A DNA stretch of 64,000 bases from the NCBI RefSeq assembly GCF_011927825.1, contig NZ_JAATJI010000001.1:2046001-2110000 (forward strand), written 5' to 3'. Below are positions 19,712 to 29,969 of this stretch, piece after piece; position 1 is the stretch's first letter; each line of letters begins with the position of its first letter. The notes below the pieces were generated by a model. The model did no database searches, was not told where the DNA came from, and saw nothing but the letters and a program-made list of their open reading frames with translations. The DNA is from Polymorphobacter fuscus. GTDB taxonomy: Bacteria; Pseudomonadota; Alphaproteobacteria; Sphingomonadales; Sphingomonadaceae. The translations under genes were made by a program, and so were the position numbers.

Positions 19712-20580
19712 CAGGGCGCGAGGACTTCCAGCGTCGTCACATAGCTGGCGCGGCGCGGCGCGGGTCCCCCGGCCGCTGCCGCCGCACCTGGCTGCGGCCC
19801 GTTCGGACCGGCGGCACCCATCGGACCGCCCTCGGGCCGTCCGCCGACACTGGCATTGAGCCAGTACATCCCCGCCGCCGGCCAGGTGATGACGACTTTG
19901 CCCTGGGCATCGGTCTTCAGGTCCATCTGCCCCAGCGCCGCGCGATAGCGGCCACCGCCCGGGATGACCGTCACGCCGAGTCCCGCCGCCGGCGCGCCGT
20001 CGAGCAGGAATTGGAAAGTCGCCGCCTCGCCCGCGACCAGGTCATTGGGGTGGGTCACCGGCACCAGTTCGATCCCCTTGCCGCTGGGCTTGAACACCGC
20101 CTGTGTCGGCGCGCCGACCGTGACGAAAATCTCGTTGCGGTTCGCCGCCTCGCTGGTGCGCACATTGGTCGCCCCGGCCGGAAGCGCCGCCGCCAGCGTG
20201 GCGCTGGTGGTGCCGCGCGGCAGGCGCTTTTCCTCGCCGTTCAGCATGTAGCTGCCCATGACGAACGAGGACGCATTTTCGATCTTGTAGGTGCCCTTTT
20301 GCGTCAGATGCACGTCGAAGGTGCTGCGATAGCGCCCGGTCGACGCATTGGCGATGGCGGCGTCACTGCCGTCGGGGGCGATCGCCTTGATCCCGGCGAC
20401 GCGCATCGGCTGGTGATCGAAATAGAACAGGTCGTTCGAAATTGCCGCGTCGACCGTCACCCAGACGTCATCACCCGACAACACGGTGGCCGACGGCAAC
20501 ATCCATTGCCGATGGGCAGCAGCGGGCACGGCGGCAAACAGCAAGGTGCCGGCAGCAAGCAAGGCCAGACGATTGATCAT
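19711..20580 (-). CDS. DUF4198 domain exported protein
   Basis: A 289-residue periplasmic protein: signal peptide MINRLALLAAGTLLFAAVPA, then a DUF4198 domain of beta-sandwich character. Signal cleavage after AAA would leave His as the first mature residue (HRQWMLPS), as is common in this family. A second His occurs in YFDHQPM. The C-terminus is Gly/Pro/Ala-rich (GGPMGAAGPNGPQPG). DUF4198 genes often accompany TonB receptors and metal uptake; a metal-binding role is inferred. The ATG at 20580 has GGGGA upstream. It sits 10 bases downstream of the DUF2271 gene. Confidence 0.85.
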   Translation of the reverse strand: MINRLALLAAGTLLFAAVPAAAHRQWMLPSATVLSGDDVWVTVDAAISNDLFYFDHQPMRVAGIKAIAPDGSDAAIANASTGRYRSTFDVHLTQKGTYKIENASSFVMGSYMLNGEEKRLPRGTTSATLAAALPAGATNVRTSEAANRNEIFVTVGAPTQAVFKPSGKGIELVPVTHPNDLVAGEAATFQFLLDGAPAAGLGVTVIPGGGRYRAALGQMDLKTDAQGKVVITWPAAGMYWLNASVGGRPEGGPMGAAGPNGPQPGAAAAAGGPAPRRASYVTTLEVLAP

Positions 20581-20590
20581 GATAAGTCCC

Positions 20591-21109
20591 CTATTTCCGG
20601 AAGCTGAGGCTGACGGTGCCGAGTTCGCTGGTGCCGGCGGCCTTGACCACGGCGCCCGGCTTGGGCGGCCAGGCAAAGGGCAGCCGCACCACCTCGCGGC
20701 CACCGACCTCGCGCGCCGCTTCGACGAGCAGCGTGTAATTGCCCGGTGCCAGCGTGGGCAGCGGCCCGCGCCCGGTGGCAAAGCTCAGCTTCTGCTCCCC
20801 GGGCGCCCGCGTCGCGCCGCTGATGCCGTCGGCCGGAAAGCGCAGCGACCGGCCGGCGGCGCGCCAGAACTGCCGCACATCGGCGAGCCATTTGGCACCT
20901 TCATTGTCTTTCTTGGCGCCATCATACCAGACCGACAAGGCGCGCGGCGCGGCGCTAGGCTGTTCGAGCCAGACCGCGACATAGGGCCGGTGATATTCGG
21001 CGACGGTCATGCGCGGGATGACAATGCCGAGATCGAGCGTTTCGGCCGCCGCCGGCGCGGCGGCGATGCCAAGCGCGAGGCTGTGCGAAATCAAAGTGCG
21101 GGCGTGCAT
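20591..21109 (-). CDS. DUF2271 exported protein with a flavinylation motif
   Basis: A 172-residue periplasmic protein: signal peptide MHARTLISHSLALGIAAAPA, then a DUF2271 domain (VIPRMTVAEYHRPYVAVWLE, RALSVWYDGAKKDNEGAKWL in part, LPFAWPP). Residues 94-100 read DGISGAT, which fits the ApbE target pattern D-x-x-(S/T)-G-A-(S/T), with Thr100 as the predicted FMN site. The apbE gene lies two genes downstream and a PepSY gene 11 bases upstream, supporting a flavin-based redox role. The ATG at 21109 has AGGAG upstream. The biochemical function is otherwise unknown. Confidence 0.88.
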   Translation of the reverse strand: MHARTLISHSLALGIAAAPAAAETLDLGIVIPRMTVAEYHRPYVAVWLEQPSAAPRALSVWYDGAKKDNEGAKWLADVRQFWRAAGRSLRFPADGISGATRAPGEQKLSFATGRGPLPTLAPGNYTLLVEAAREVGGREVVRLPFAWPPKPGAVVKAAGTSELGTVSLSFRK

Positions 21110-21120
21110 CGAAGCGCTCC

Positions 21121-21759
21121 TCAATGGATGAAAAACAGGGCGATCGCCGCAGGGATCGCCAGCCCCGCGCCCACCAGGGGCCAGGTGATCGGCCGGCGCG
21201 CCGCGTGCAGCTGCAAGAGGAAAAAGCCGGTGGTGGCAAAGATCACGCAGGCGACGGCGAAAATGTCGATGAACCACGACCACGCCGGGCCGGTGTTGCG
21301 GCCCTTGTGCAGATCGTTGAGGTAGGAAACCCAGCCACGGCTGGTGGTTTCGCTGCTGACCGCGCCGCTGGTCCGGTCGATGGCGATCCAGCCGTCGCCG
21401 CCCGGTCGCGGCAGCGGCAGATAGACTTCCGATGTCGACCATTCGGCAACGCCCGATGCCGGCTGTTCGAGAGCGCCCTGCAGCCACTCGGCCACCTGTG
21501 GCGGCAGCGGCTTCTTGCCATCGCCGCCCGTCGCCAGCAGCGGCAGCAGCGCCGGCGGCAGCACGGCGTTCGCCGCCGTCACCACGGGCCGCGCCTCGAT
21601 GTCGGCGGCATGGTTGAGCGTCAGCCCGGTGATCGCGAACAACAGGAGGCCGATCAGGCTGACAGCGGAGCTCATCCAGTGCCAGCTGTGCAACTGCTTG
21701 AGCCAGAAGGCCTTGCGACTGAGGCGGGGTTTGCCCAGCGGGGCCTTGGGGTCGGGCAT
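21121..21759 (-). CDS. PepSY-associated transmembrane protein
   Basis: A 212-residue inner-membrane protein. Helices lie at about 30-48, 160-184 and 193-211, with a periplasmic PepSY region between the first two (EWSTSEVYLPLP, WIAIDRTSGAV). Histidines at 24, 27, 50 and 151 flank the helices and could bind heme, as in larger PepSY ferric reductases. It heads the leftward cluster with DUF2271, DUF4198 and apbE. A palindrome matching the Fur-like box of the receptor sits 45 bases upstream of its ATG. A role in moving electrons across the membrane is inferred. Confidence 0.87.
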   Translation of the reverse strand: MPDPKAPLGKPRLSRKAFWLKQLHSWHWMSSAVSLIGLLLFAITGLTLNHAADIEARPVVTAANAVLPPALLPLLATGGDGKKPLPPQVAEWLQGALEQPASGVAEWSTSEVYLPLPRPGGDGWIAIDRTSGAVSSETTSRGWVSYLNDLHKGRNTGPAWSWFIDIFAVACVIFATTGFFLLQLHAARRPITWPLVGAGLAIPAAIALFFIH

Positions 21760-21803
21760 TGCGGTGACGTCGGCGCTCCCGGGCGAGGAACCGACTCAGT
21801 AAC

Positions 21804-21816
21804 GCGAACGATTCGC
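21804..21816. promoter_or_regulatory. fur box: Candidate Fur box upstream of the PepSY cluster
   Basis: GCGAA-CGA-TTCGC, a perfect inverted repeat with the same core as the site at 18689-18701. It lies just upstream of the first gene of the leftward iron cluster. Confidence 0.6.
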
Positions 21817-21831
21817 AATTGCAAGCGTCGT

Positions 21832-21860
21832 GGAGGGACCGGCGGTAGGCCGGCCCCTCC
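21832..21860 (-). terminator. Hairpin after the rcnB-like gene
   Basis: A 12-position stem (GGAGGGACCGGC / GCCGGCCCCTCC, one A-C mismatch) with a 5-base loop begins 7 bases beyond the rcnB-like stop. No U-run follows, but its position suggests a terminator insulating the Fur-like promoter of the PepSY cluster. Confidence 0.55.
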
Positions 21861-21867
21861 CGGACAA

Positions 21868-22311
21868 TCAATAGCGGCCGCGAACGACCTGGATCACGCG
21901 ACCGTTGCGCGCGTTGACCAGCAGCAGGTCGCCGCCATAGCGGATCCAGCGCTGGCTGCGGGCAGCCACCGGCAACCGATATTGGCGCGGATCGGCGATG
22001 ACGTAACGCGGACCGTAAAAGGCCGGCTGCAGGCGGTATCCCTGCGCCACCGGGCGGTATTGCCAGCCGCGAACGGGCGCAACATAGACCGGGCGATCGC
22101 GGCGACTGTCGCGCAGGTCCTGCCGGGCATCGCGAACGTCACGGCGCTCGCGCCGGATATCGCCGCGATCGCCGAAGCGACGCGCCTGCTGATATTCGCG
22201 CTGTTCCTCGCGCAACTGCCGCTGGTCACGGCGGATCTCGCCGGGCTGCGCCGACACCGCCGCCGGCGCTGCAATGGCCGCCATCAACCCCAGGATGATC
22301 AACTTGCGCAT
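21868..22311 (-). CDS. RcnB-family periplasmic protein
   Basis: A 147-residue exported protein: signal peptide MRKLIILGLMAAIAAPAAVSA, a highly charged Arg/Asp/Gln coiled-coil region (about residues 25-72: RRDQRQLREEQREYQQARR), and a C-terminal RcnB-like domain (RYGGDLLLVNARNGRVIQVV). E. coli RcnB helps control nickel and cobalt efflux. In sphingomonads such proteins are numerous and their role is not settled. The ATG at 22311 is preceded by AAAAGGAG. No rcnA-type efflux gene is nearby. Confidence 0.82.
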   Translation of the reverse strand: MRKLIILGLMAAIAAPAAVSAQPGEIRRDQRQLREEQREYQQARRFGDRGDIRRERRDVRDARQDLRDSRRDRPVYVAPVRGWQYRPVAQGYRLQPAFYGPRYVIADPRQYRLPVAARSQRWIRYGGDLLLVNARNGRVIQVVRGRY

Positions 22312-22426
22312 CTGAAAACTCCTTTTCCCTCATGCGGTTCGCAGGCGGTACAAGGGTTTTGGCACGCATCGGGTGAACCGTTGTCGAACGCTCCAGTCAT
22401 CGCAGCGAAAGGTGGGTCGGCGGCGG

Positions 22427-24892
<2,466 letters not shown>

Positions 24893-24949
24893 CTATAGAC
24901 TCCCGCGCGCGTGCACGCGAGAGTCTTGTTCCTGTCCGCAGCGGAGCGG

Positions 24950-25156
24950 TCAGCCCACACCCTGTCCGGGCGGGTCGCTCGCCGGGAAGCTTTCATCTCC
25001 GGCCTGGTCGACGTCGTCCCAGCTGCGCTTCAGACGCGGCGGCAGGTCGGGGATCGCCTCGGGTCCGGCCGGGCGAATCTCCGGCACGCCCGTGGTCTGG
25101 CTGGCGAGCGGGCGTTCCGCATCCGGCGTTTCGCCCTTGTGATCGTCGTCGGTCAT
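24950..25156 (-). CDS. Small acidic protein with an ESFPASDPPG tail
   Basis: A 68-residue hydrophilic protein beginning MTDDDHKGETPDAERP and ending in a VDQAGDESFPASDPPG segment, a motif I know from many short uncharacterised alphaproteobacterial proteins. No signal or membrane segment is present. The ATG at 25156 has GGGAG upstream. Reading on to 25363 would add an implausible N-terminus over the divergent gene's leader. Function is unknown; such proteins are often listed as stress-related, but nothing here shows it. Confidence 0.7.
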   Translation of the reverse strand: MTDDDHKGETPDAERPLASQTTGVPEIRPAGPEAIPDLPPRLKRSWDDVDQAGDESFPASDPPGQGVG

Positions 25157-25271
25157 TGCTGGCACTCCCTCGCGCTCACCAACCGCCCGCGCCGCGTCAG
25201 GGTTCCGGTTGCCGATTCCGGAACCACGCGTCGGACCACCGGTTAAGACGCCGAGAGCAAGGGACCAGGCC

Positions 25272-25769
25272 ATGACCGACGACAAGCACAGCGCGCCCGC
25301 CAGTGACGCGGCCAGCGGCGAGAAGAGCCCGCGGACAACCGTCATGGGCGTCCGGGACGGCAAGGGTGCCGACCAATATGGCGGCAGCTTCGGTGGCGGC
25401 CAGTCGGGCGGTGGGTCCTACGCCACCCCGCACGGCACCGCCGTCGATGACGCGCAGGATACCGGCGGCGGCCAGGGCGGCGGCAATCGCAGTGCCACCG
25501 GCAGCCAGACCGGCTATCACGGCGGTGGCCAGGCCGGCGCGGCCAATGGCGGCGGCGGCGACCATCACGCTGCCAATCGCGGCGACGGTGCCGCCGACAA
25601 TGCCGCAACCTATCGCGATCACCCCAGCCAGCAGGGCGCGCCGACCGCCGACCAGTCCGACCGCAGCATCGATCGCGGCGTCGGCAACCCGGACCTTGCC
25701 GGCGAAGCGCTGGAACCCGGCGACCGTGTCCAGGGTGCCGACCGCCGCCCGGTGACCGGCAAGCCCTGA
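25272..25769 (+). CDS. Glycine-rich low-complexity protein
   Basis: A 165-residue hydrophilic protein, rich in Gly, Ala, Asp and Gln (GGSFGGGQSGGGS, GGGQGGGNRS, HGGGQAGAANGGGGDHH), without signal peptide or membrane segment. The N-terminus MTDDKHSAPASDAAS resembles that of the divergently encoded small acidic protein. The ATG at 25272 follows AGGGA. It is probably intrinsically disordered. No family is recognised. The reverse-strand readings over this region are long too, so protein-level evidence would be welcome, but the ribosome site and acidic start favour this frame. Confidence 0.62.
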   Translation: MTDDKHSAPASDAASGEKSPRTTVMGVRDGKGADQYGGSFGGGQSGGGSYATPHGTAVDDAQDTGGGQGGGNRSATGSQTGYHGGGQAGAANGGGGDHHAANRGDGAADNAATYRDHPSQQGAPTADQSDRSIDRGVGNPDLAGEALEPGDRVQGADRRPVTGKP

Positions 25770-25774
25770 CCCGA

Positions 25775-27289
25775 CTAGAGTGTCGCCATGAAATCCGCCG
25801 CCTGCGCGCGGATGGCGGCCTGTTCATCGGCGTCGAAGCGATCCCAGCCATCGTACATCCGCCACAGCCGCTGGTTGCCCTTCAGCCTGTCGCGGTGGCG
25901 GGCCAGAAAGTCCCAGTACAGGCTGTTGAACGGGCAGGCCTCGGGGCCAGTGCGCAGCTTCACATTGTAGCGGCAGCCCCGGCAATAGTCCGACATGCGA
26001 TTGATATAGGCGCCGCCAGCGGCATAGGGTTTCGATCCCATCAGGCCACCGTCGGCAAACTGGCTCATGCCGATGACGTTCGGCGTTTCGACCCATTCAT
26101 AGGCATCGTCATAGACCGCCAGGAACCATTCATGGACCTGGAAGGGATCGACCCCCGTCAGCATGGCGAAGTTGCCGAGCACCATCAGCCGCTGGATATG
26201 ATGGGCATGGGCATGGCGCTTCGTCGCGCCCACCGCTTCGGCAAGGCAGCGCATGCCGGTGTCGCCGGTCCAGTAGAACTCGGGCAGGTCACGCGTCGCC
26301 GCCAGATGGTTGCGCGCGGTGTAGTCGGGCCCGGCGATCCAGTGGATGCCGCGGACATATTCGCGCCAGCCGAGAATCTGCCGGATGAAGCCTTCGGCCG
26401 CGTTGATCGGCACATCGCCGGCGCGATAGGCGGCGTCGGCCGCCGCACAGACTTCCATCGGCAGCAACAGCCCGCAGTTGATCAGCGGTGACAGCTGGCT
26501 GTGGAACAGATGGTCCTGCCCCGCCACCATCGCGTCCTGGTAATCGCCGAACCGCGGCAGCCGTTCATCGATGAAATCGGCGAGACAGTCGAGCGCCTGC
26601 GCGCGCGTCACCGCGTGCGCAAACGGCAGGAGATCGCCGAAATGGTTGCCGAAGCGCGCCCCGACCAGATCGAGCACCTCGGCAGTGACGGCATCCGGCG
26701 CAAAGCCCGGCACCGGGGGATAGGCCAGGCCCTTTGCCGGCGTCTTGCGATTGTCGGCATCGAAATTCCACGCGCCGCCGGCGGGTTCGGCGCCGTTCAT
26801 CAACAGCCCGGTGCGACGCCGCATGACCCGGTAGAAATCTTCCATCACCAACCGCTTGCGGCCCTCGGCCCAATCGGCGAATTCGGCGCGTGCGATCAGG
26901 AAGCGATCGTCCGGCCGAACCACGCACGGCAGCCCGGTCAGCGCGCCCCAGCCCTGTTGCGCCGCCAGCACCCGCCATTCGCCGCCTTCGGTCGTGACGA
27001 TGCGCGTCGCCCCGTGCCGCCGCGCCGCGCGAACCACTTCGCCGTCGAAATCCCCGCTGTTGTCGGACTCGTCGAGCCGCACATAATCGACCGTCCAGCC
27101 GGCACCGCGCAGGTCCTCCGCAAAATGCCGCATCGCCGAGAACAGAAAGGCGATCTTCTTTTGGTGGTGCCGCACATAGGTCGCTTCGGCGGCGACCTCC
27201 ATCATCAGCACGACCGTGTCCGCCGGATCGTCAGCGGCGAGCAGCCCGGGGCTCAGCTGGTCGCCCAGCACGACAAACAGACACGTCAT
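25775..27289 (-). CDS. FeS-containing bacterial photolyase/cryptochrome (PhrB/CryB type)
   Basis: A 504-residue flavoprotein of the iron-sulfur bacterial cryptochrome/photolyase group; the characterised Agrobacterium member repairs (6-4) photoproducts. It has the N-terminal antenna-binding domain (FVVLGDQLS), the FAD domain (GWREYVRGIHW, ATKRHAHAHHIQRLMVLGNFA in two blocks) and the four cluster cysteines expected: NCGLLLP, YCRGCRYN and EACPFN. It lies between gyrB and recF on their strand. The ATG at 27289 begins the conserved TCLFVVLGDQL. Confidence 0.94.
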   Translation of the reverse strand: MTCLFVVLGDQLSPGLLAADDPADTVVLMMEVAAEATYVRHHQKKIAFLFSAMRHFAEDLRGAGWTVDYVRLDESDNSGDFDGEVVRAARRHGATRIVTTEGGEWRVLAAQQGWGALTGLPCVVRPDDRFLIARAEFADWAEGRKRLVMEDFYRVMRRRTGLLMNGAEPAGGAWNFDADNRKTPAKGLAYPPVPGFAPDAVTAEVLDLVGARFGNHFGDLLPFAHAVTRAQALDCLADFIDERLPRFGDYQDAMVAGQDHLFHSQLSPLINCGLLLPMEVCAAADAAYRAGDVPINAAEGFIRQILGWREYVRGIHWIAGPDYTARNHLAATRDLPEFYWTGDTGMRCLAEAVGATKRHAHAHHIQRLMVLGNFAMLTGVDPFQVHEWFLAVYDDAYEWVETPNVIGMSQFADGGLMGSKPYAAGGAYINRMSDYCRGCRYNVKLRTGPEACPFNSLYWDFLARHRDRLKGNQRLWRMYDGWDRFDADEQAAIRAQAADFMATL

Positions 27290-27371
27290 GCCCCGGTGTC
27301 GCGCCCCGGCCCGCACCGGTCAATCGCGGCAATGTCGCGGGGGCCAATGCCGCGCACGCACCGCAGGGCCC

Positions 27372-28448
27372 TCAACCCTCCACTCGCCCTTCGACCACCC
27401 GCAACCACGTCGCCCCCGCAACGCCCGCAAACAGCCCCGGGTCGGTCCCCGTCATCCACAATTGCGACCCCGTCGCTGCCAACCGGTCGAACAGCACCGC
27501 CCGCCGGCCGGCGTCGAGATGCGCGGCCACTTCATCGAGCAGCAGCAGCGGCGCCCGCCCGGTGCGCGCCGCCACGAGCTCGGCATGGCCGAGGATGATG
27601 GCGATCAGCAGCGCCTTCTGTTCGCCGGTGGAACCCCGCGCCGCTGCCTCCCCCTTGGCAGCGTGCGTCACCAGCAAATCGGCGCGGTGCGGCCCCAACA
27701 GCGCCCGCCCCGCCGCCGCATCGGCACTCCGGCTCCGCGCGAGGGCCGCCGCGAAATCGGGGCCGGTCTCGCCCCCGCCCAGCGCCAGCAGCGGCCGCGC
27801 GAACGGCCCGTCCGGCGCTGCCGCCACGGCGTCCGCCAGCGCCGCCACCGTGTCAGCCCGTGCCGCGGCGATCGCTGCGCCATGCTCGGCCATCGCCGCC
27901 TCCAGCGCCGCAAGCCATTGCGTATCGGCCGGCGCCTCACCCGTCAGCAACCGCGTCCGGTCGCGCATCGCCGCATCGTAGCGCACGCTCTGCCGGGCAT
28001 GGTCCGGGTGCAGCGCCAGCACCAGCCGATCGAGAAACCGCCGCCGCGCCGCCGGTGTGTCGGCAAAGATCCGGTCCATCGCCGGAGTCAGCCAGACCAG
28101 CGCCAGCCATTCGCCCAGCGTCGCCGCCGTCGCCGCGGCGCCGTTGACGCGCACGATCCGCCGTTCCGGTGCGGCGGCACTGGTGCCGGTGCCGATCTCC
28201 ACGGCGCCGCCGTCGGCGGCCAGGGTCGCGGCCACGCTCCAGCCGCCAGGGCCGCTGCTCCGCGCCGCATCCGACAGCGCCGCGCCGCGCAACCCCCGCC
28301 CCGGCCCGAGCAGCGAGATCGCGTCGAGAATATTGGTCTTGCCGGCACCATTGTCGCCGGTAATGACAACGGCACCCGGTGCGGCGGTGACGGCCGCCAC
28401 GGCGTAGGAGCGAAAATCGGTGAGCGCGAGGCGAACGATGGCAGGCAT
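27372..28448 (-). CDS. recF: DNA replication and repair protein RecF
   Basis: RecF binds gapped DNA and helps RecOR load RecA. The 358-residue SMC-like ATPase has Walker A GDNGAGKT (residues 31-38), the ABC-type signature region [12 protein letters not shown], and Walker [13 protein letters not shown]. The start ATG is convincing ([15 protein letters not shown]). In many bacteria recF follows dnaN; here the upstream neighbour is a divergent acetyltransferase, so that linkage is lost on this side. Confidence 0.95.
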   Translation of the reverse strand: MPAIVRLALTDFRSYAVAAVTAAPGAVVITGDNGAGKTNILDAISLLGPGRGLRGAALSDAARSSGPGGWSVAATLAADGGAVEIGTGTSAAAPERRIVRVNGAAATAATLGEWLALVWLTPAMDRIFADTPAARRRFLDRLVLALHPDHARQSVRYDAAMRDRTRLLTGEAPADTQWLAALEAAMAEHGAAIAAARADTVAALADAVAAAPDGPFARPLLALGGGETGPDFAAALARSRSADAAAGRALLGPHRADLLVTHAAKGEAAARGSTGEQKALLIAIILGHAELVAARTGRAPLLLLDEVAAHLDAGRRAVLFDRLAATGSQLWMTGTDPGLFAGVAGATWLRVVEGRVEG

Positions 28449-28490
28449 TGCGGCGGGTGTAACGCATCACGACAGCAACGGCACCCCGCC

Positions 28491-28985
28491 ATGCTGATCC
28501 GCGCTGCCCGTGCCGACGATGCGCCGGCCATCTGGCAGGTCATCGCCCCGGTGATTCGCGCCGGCGAAACCTATGCCCTTGACCGCGACATGACCGAGGC
28601 CGACGCGCTCGCCTATTGGCTGGCGCCCGAAAAAACCACCTTCGTCCTCGAATCCGACGGTGCGATCCTGGGCAGCTATTATCTGCGCGCCAACGCCGCC
28701 GGCGGCGGCCGCCATGTCGCCAACGCCGGCTATATCACTGCCGGGGCGGCCAGCGGGCGCGGCATCGCCCGCGCCATGTGCGCCCATTCGCTCGTGGAGG
28801 CGCGGGCGCAAGGGTTTCGCGCCATGCAATTCAACCTTGTCGTCAGCACCAACGGCCGCGCCGTGGCGCTGTGGCAGGCGATGGGCTTTGCCATCGTCGG
28901 CCGCTTGCCGGCGGCGTTCGACCACCCGGCCCTTGGGCCCGTCGACGCGCTGGTCATGTATCAGTCGCTGGGATCGCGGTCCTGA
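28491..28985 (+). CDS. GNAT-family N-acetyltransferase
   Basis: A 164-residue acetyltransferase. The acetyl-CoA binding region is present (AGYITAGAASGRGIARAMCAH, Q/RxxGxG/A form), followed by the C-terminal WQAMGFAIVGRLP. It acts in the cytoplasm; the substrate cannot be told from sequence. Its last 25 bases overlap the 3' end of the convergent lipoprotein gene. It is divergent from recF, with 42 bases between the starts. Confidence 0.88.
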   Translation: MLIRAARADDAPAIWQVIAPVIRAGETYALDRDMTEADALAYWLAPEKTTFVLESDGAILGSYYLRANAAGGGRHVANAGYITAGAASGRGIARAMCAHSLVEARAQGFRAMQFNLVVSTNGRAVALWQAMGFAIVGRLPAAFDHPALGPVDALVMYQSLGSRS

Positions 28986-29251
28986 TCGGCGGCCTTGCGC
29001 GCCGCCTTGTCGGCCTTTTTTTGCGCCTTTTCGGCGGCTTCGCGCTCCTTGCGGGCCTTCTTGCCGGCGTTGCGATCGGCTTCCTCCTGGCTCGTCGTCA
29101 GTCCGTCGACGGCGGCGCCCGCAACCTGAAACGGCGCCTTGACGACGGCCACCGCCGCGCCCGCCACCGCCGTCGCGACGCAACCTGCGAGCGCGGCGGG
29201 CAGCACAAGAATGCAAAAGCATCGCAGAAGCATCGTTGTTCGACTATTCAT
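28961..29251 (-). CDS. Small lipoprotein with a Lys/Ala-rich tail
   Basis: A 96-residue predicted lipoprotein: hydrophobic leader and lipobox LAGC (Cys23), a short hydrophobic part (VATAVAGAAVAVV), then a charged coiled-coil tail (KKARKEREAAEKAQKKADK). This layout occurs in a family of small sphingomonad proteins of unknown function. It overlaps the acetyltransferase gene tail-to-tail by 25 bases. The ATG at 29251 is used; a second at 29233 is possible. Confidence 0.72.
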   Translation of the reverse strand: MNSRTTMLLRCFCILVLPAALAGCVATAVAGAAVAVVKAPFQVAGAAVDGLTTSQEEADRNAGKKARKEREAAEKAQKKADKAARKAADQDRDPSD

Positions 29252-29273
29252 GTTTTTGTCCGCGAGCCTAAAG

Positions 29274-29606
29274 CTAAATCTGCGCGTCAGCTCTCTTCTT
29301 GTCAGGTTCTGGGCACGACCGCCAAGCCGATCGCCATATCCAAATCATGTACACCGTGACAACTATGGCGACGAGTACCACACGTAAATCGCTTGAGAGA
29401 TCGCGTCGAGCCCAGAAAAGAAGGCCAGTACCTCCGACCAAAAATACAAATCGCGGCAGCAACATCGATCTCGCCGACCATCCGATATTGTCGACCTGAA
29501 ACTCCGATCCGGTCCATACAGACCTTAATCGACGGACTTGTATCCAGCTACTCCAATCCAGAACTAGAAGTCCGATGAAGTATCCGACCAAATATACCAC
29601 AGTCAT
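29274..29606 (-). CDS. Orphan membrane protein in AT-richer DNA
   Basis: A 110-residue protein with three likely membrane helices (about residues 4-20, 48-65, 73-91) and a basic tail (EPDKKRADAQI). I recognise no family. The DNA is visibly poorer in G+C than its surroundings; two 60-base lines I counted gave 47 and 52 percent. Codon use also differs, suggesting recent acquisition or weak selection. It starts 6 bases after the sufA stop, so it may be co-transcribed with the SUF operon. Confidence 0.6.
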   Translation of the reverse strand: MTVVYLVGYFIGLLVLDWSSWIQVRRLRSVWTGSEFQVDNIGWSARSMLLPRFVFLVGGTGLLFWARRDLSSDLRVVLVAIVVTVYMIWIWRSAWRSCPEPDKKRADAQI

Positions 29607-29612
29607 TTCGCC

Positions 29613-29969
29613 CTAGACGGTAAAGCTTTCCCCGCACCCGCAGCTCCCCTTGGAATTGGGGTTTTCGAAGACGAAGCCGGCGGCGAAATCGTCTTCCTTC
29701 CAGTCCATGCGGCTGCCGATCAGGTACATCAGGCTGCCCCCGTCGATGAACAGCGTGCCGCCAGGAGTCGTCACCGCCTCGTCACCCGGCTTGGCCTCGG
29801 TGACATAATCGAGGCTGTAGGCCAGCCCCGAACAGCCGCGCTTGGGCGTCGTCAGCCGCACACCGGCGGCCGGAATCGGCGCCTTGGCGATGATTTCCGC
29901 GATGCGCCGCGCCGCATCCTCGGTGACGGTGATCGGCGCCGGGCGCGGGCGGCGCAGGGTAGTGGTCAC
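29613..29969 (-). CDS. sufA: A-type iron-sulfur carrier (SufA/IscA family)
   Basis: An 118-residue A-type carrier that receives Fe-S clusters from SufBCD and passes them to apoproteins. The three conserved cysteines are at 46 (RGCSGLAY), 110 and 112 (GSCGCGESF). It starts with GTG overlapping the sufT stop (GTGA, 29966-29969). It is the last recognisable gene of the SUF operon. Confidence 0.93.
   Translation of the reverse strand: MTTTLRRPRPAPITVTEDAARRIAEIIAKAPIPAAGVRLTTPKRGCSGLAYSLDYVTEAKPGDEAVTTPGGTLFIDGGSLMYLIGSRMDWKEDDFAAGFVFENPNSKGSCGCGESFTV

Noticed and set aside
21361..21383. DRTSGAV in the PepSY protein as a second flavin site
   Set aside because: It ends in Val instead of Ser/Thr and is a common PepSY sequence, so I do not count it as an ApbE target.
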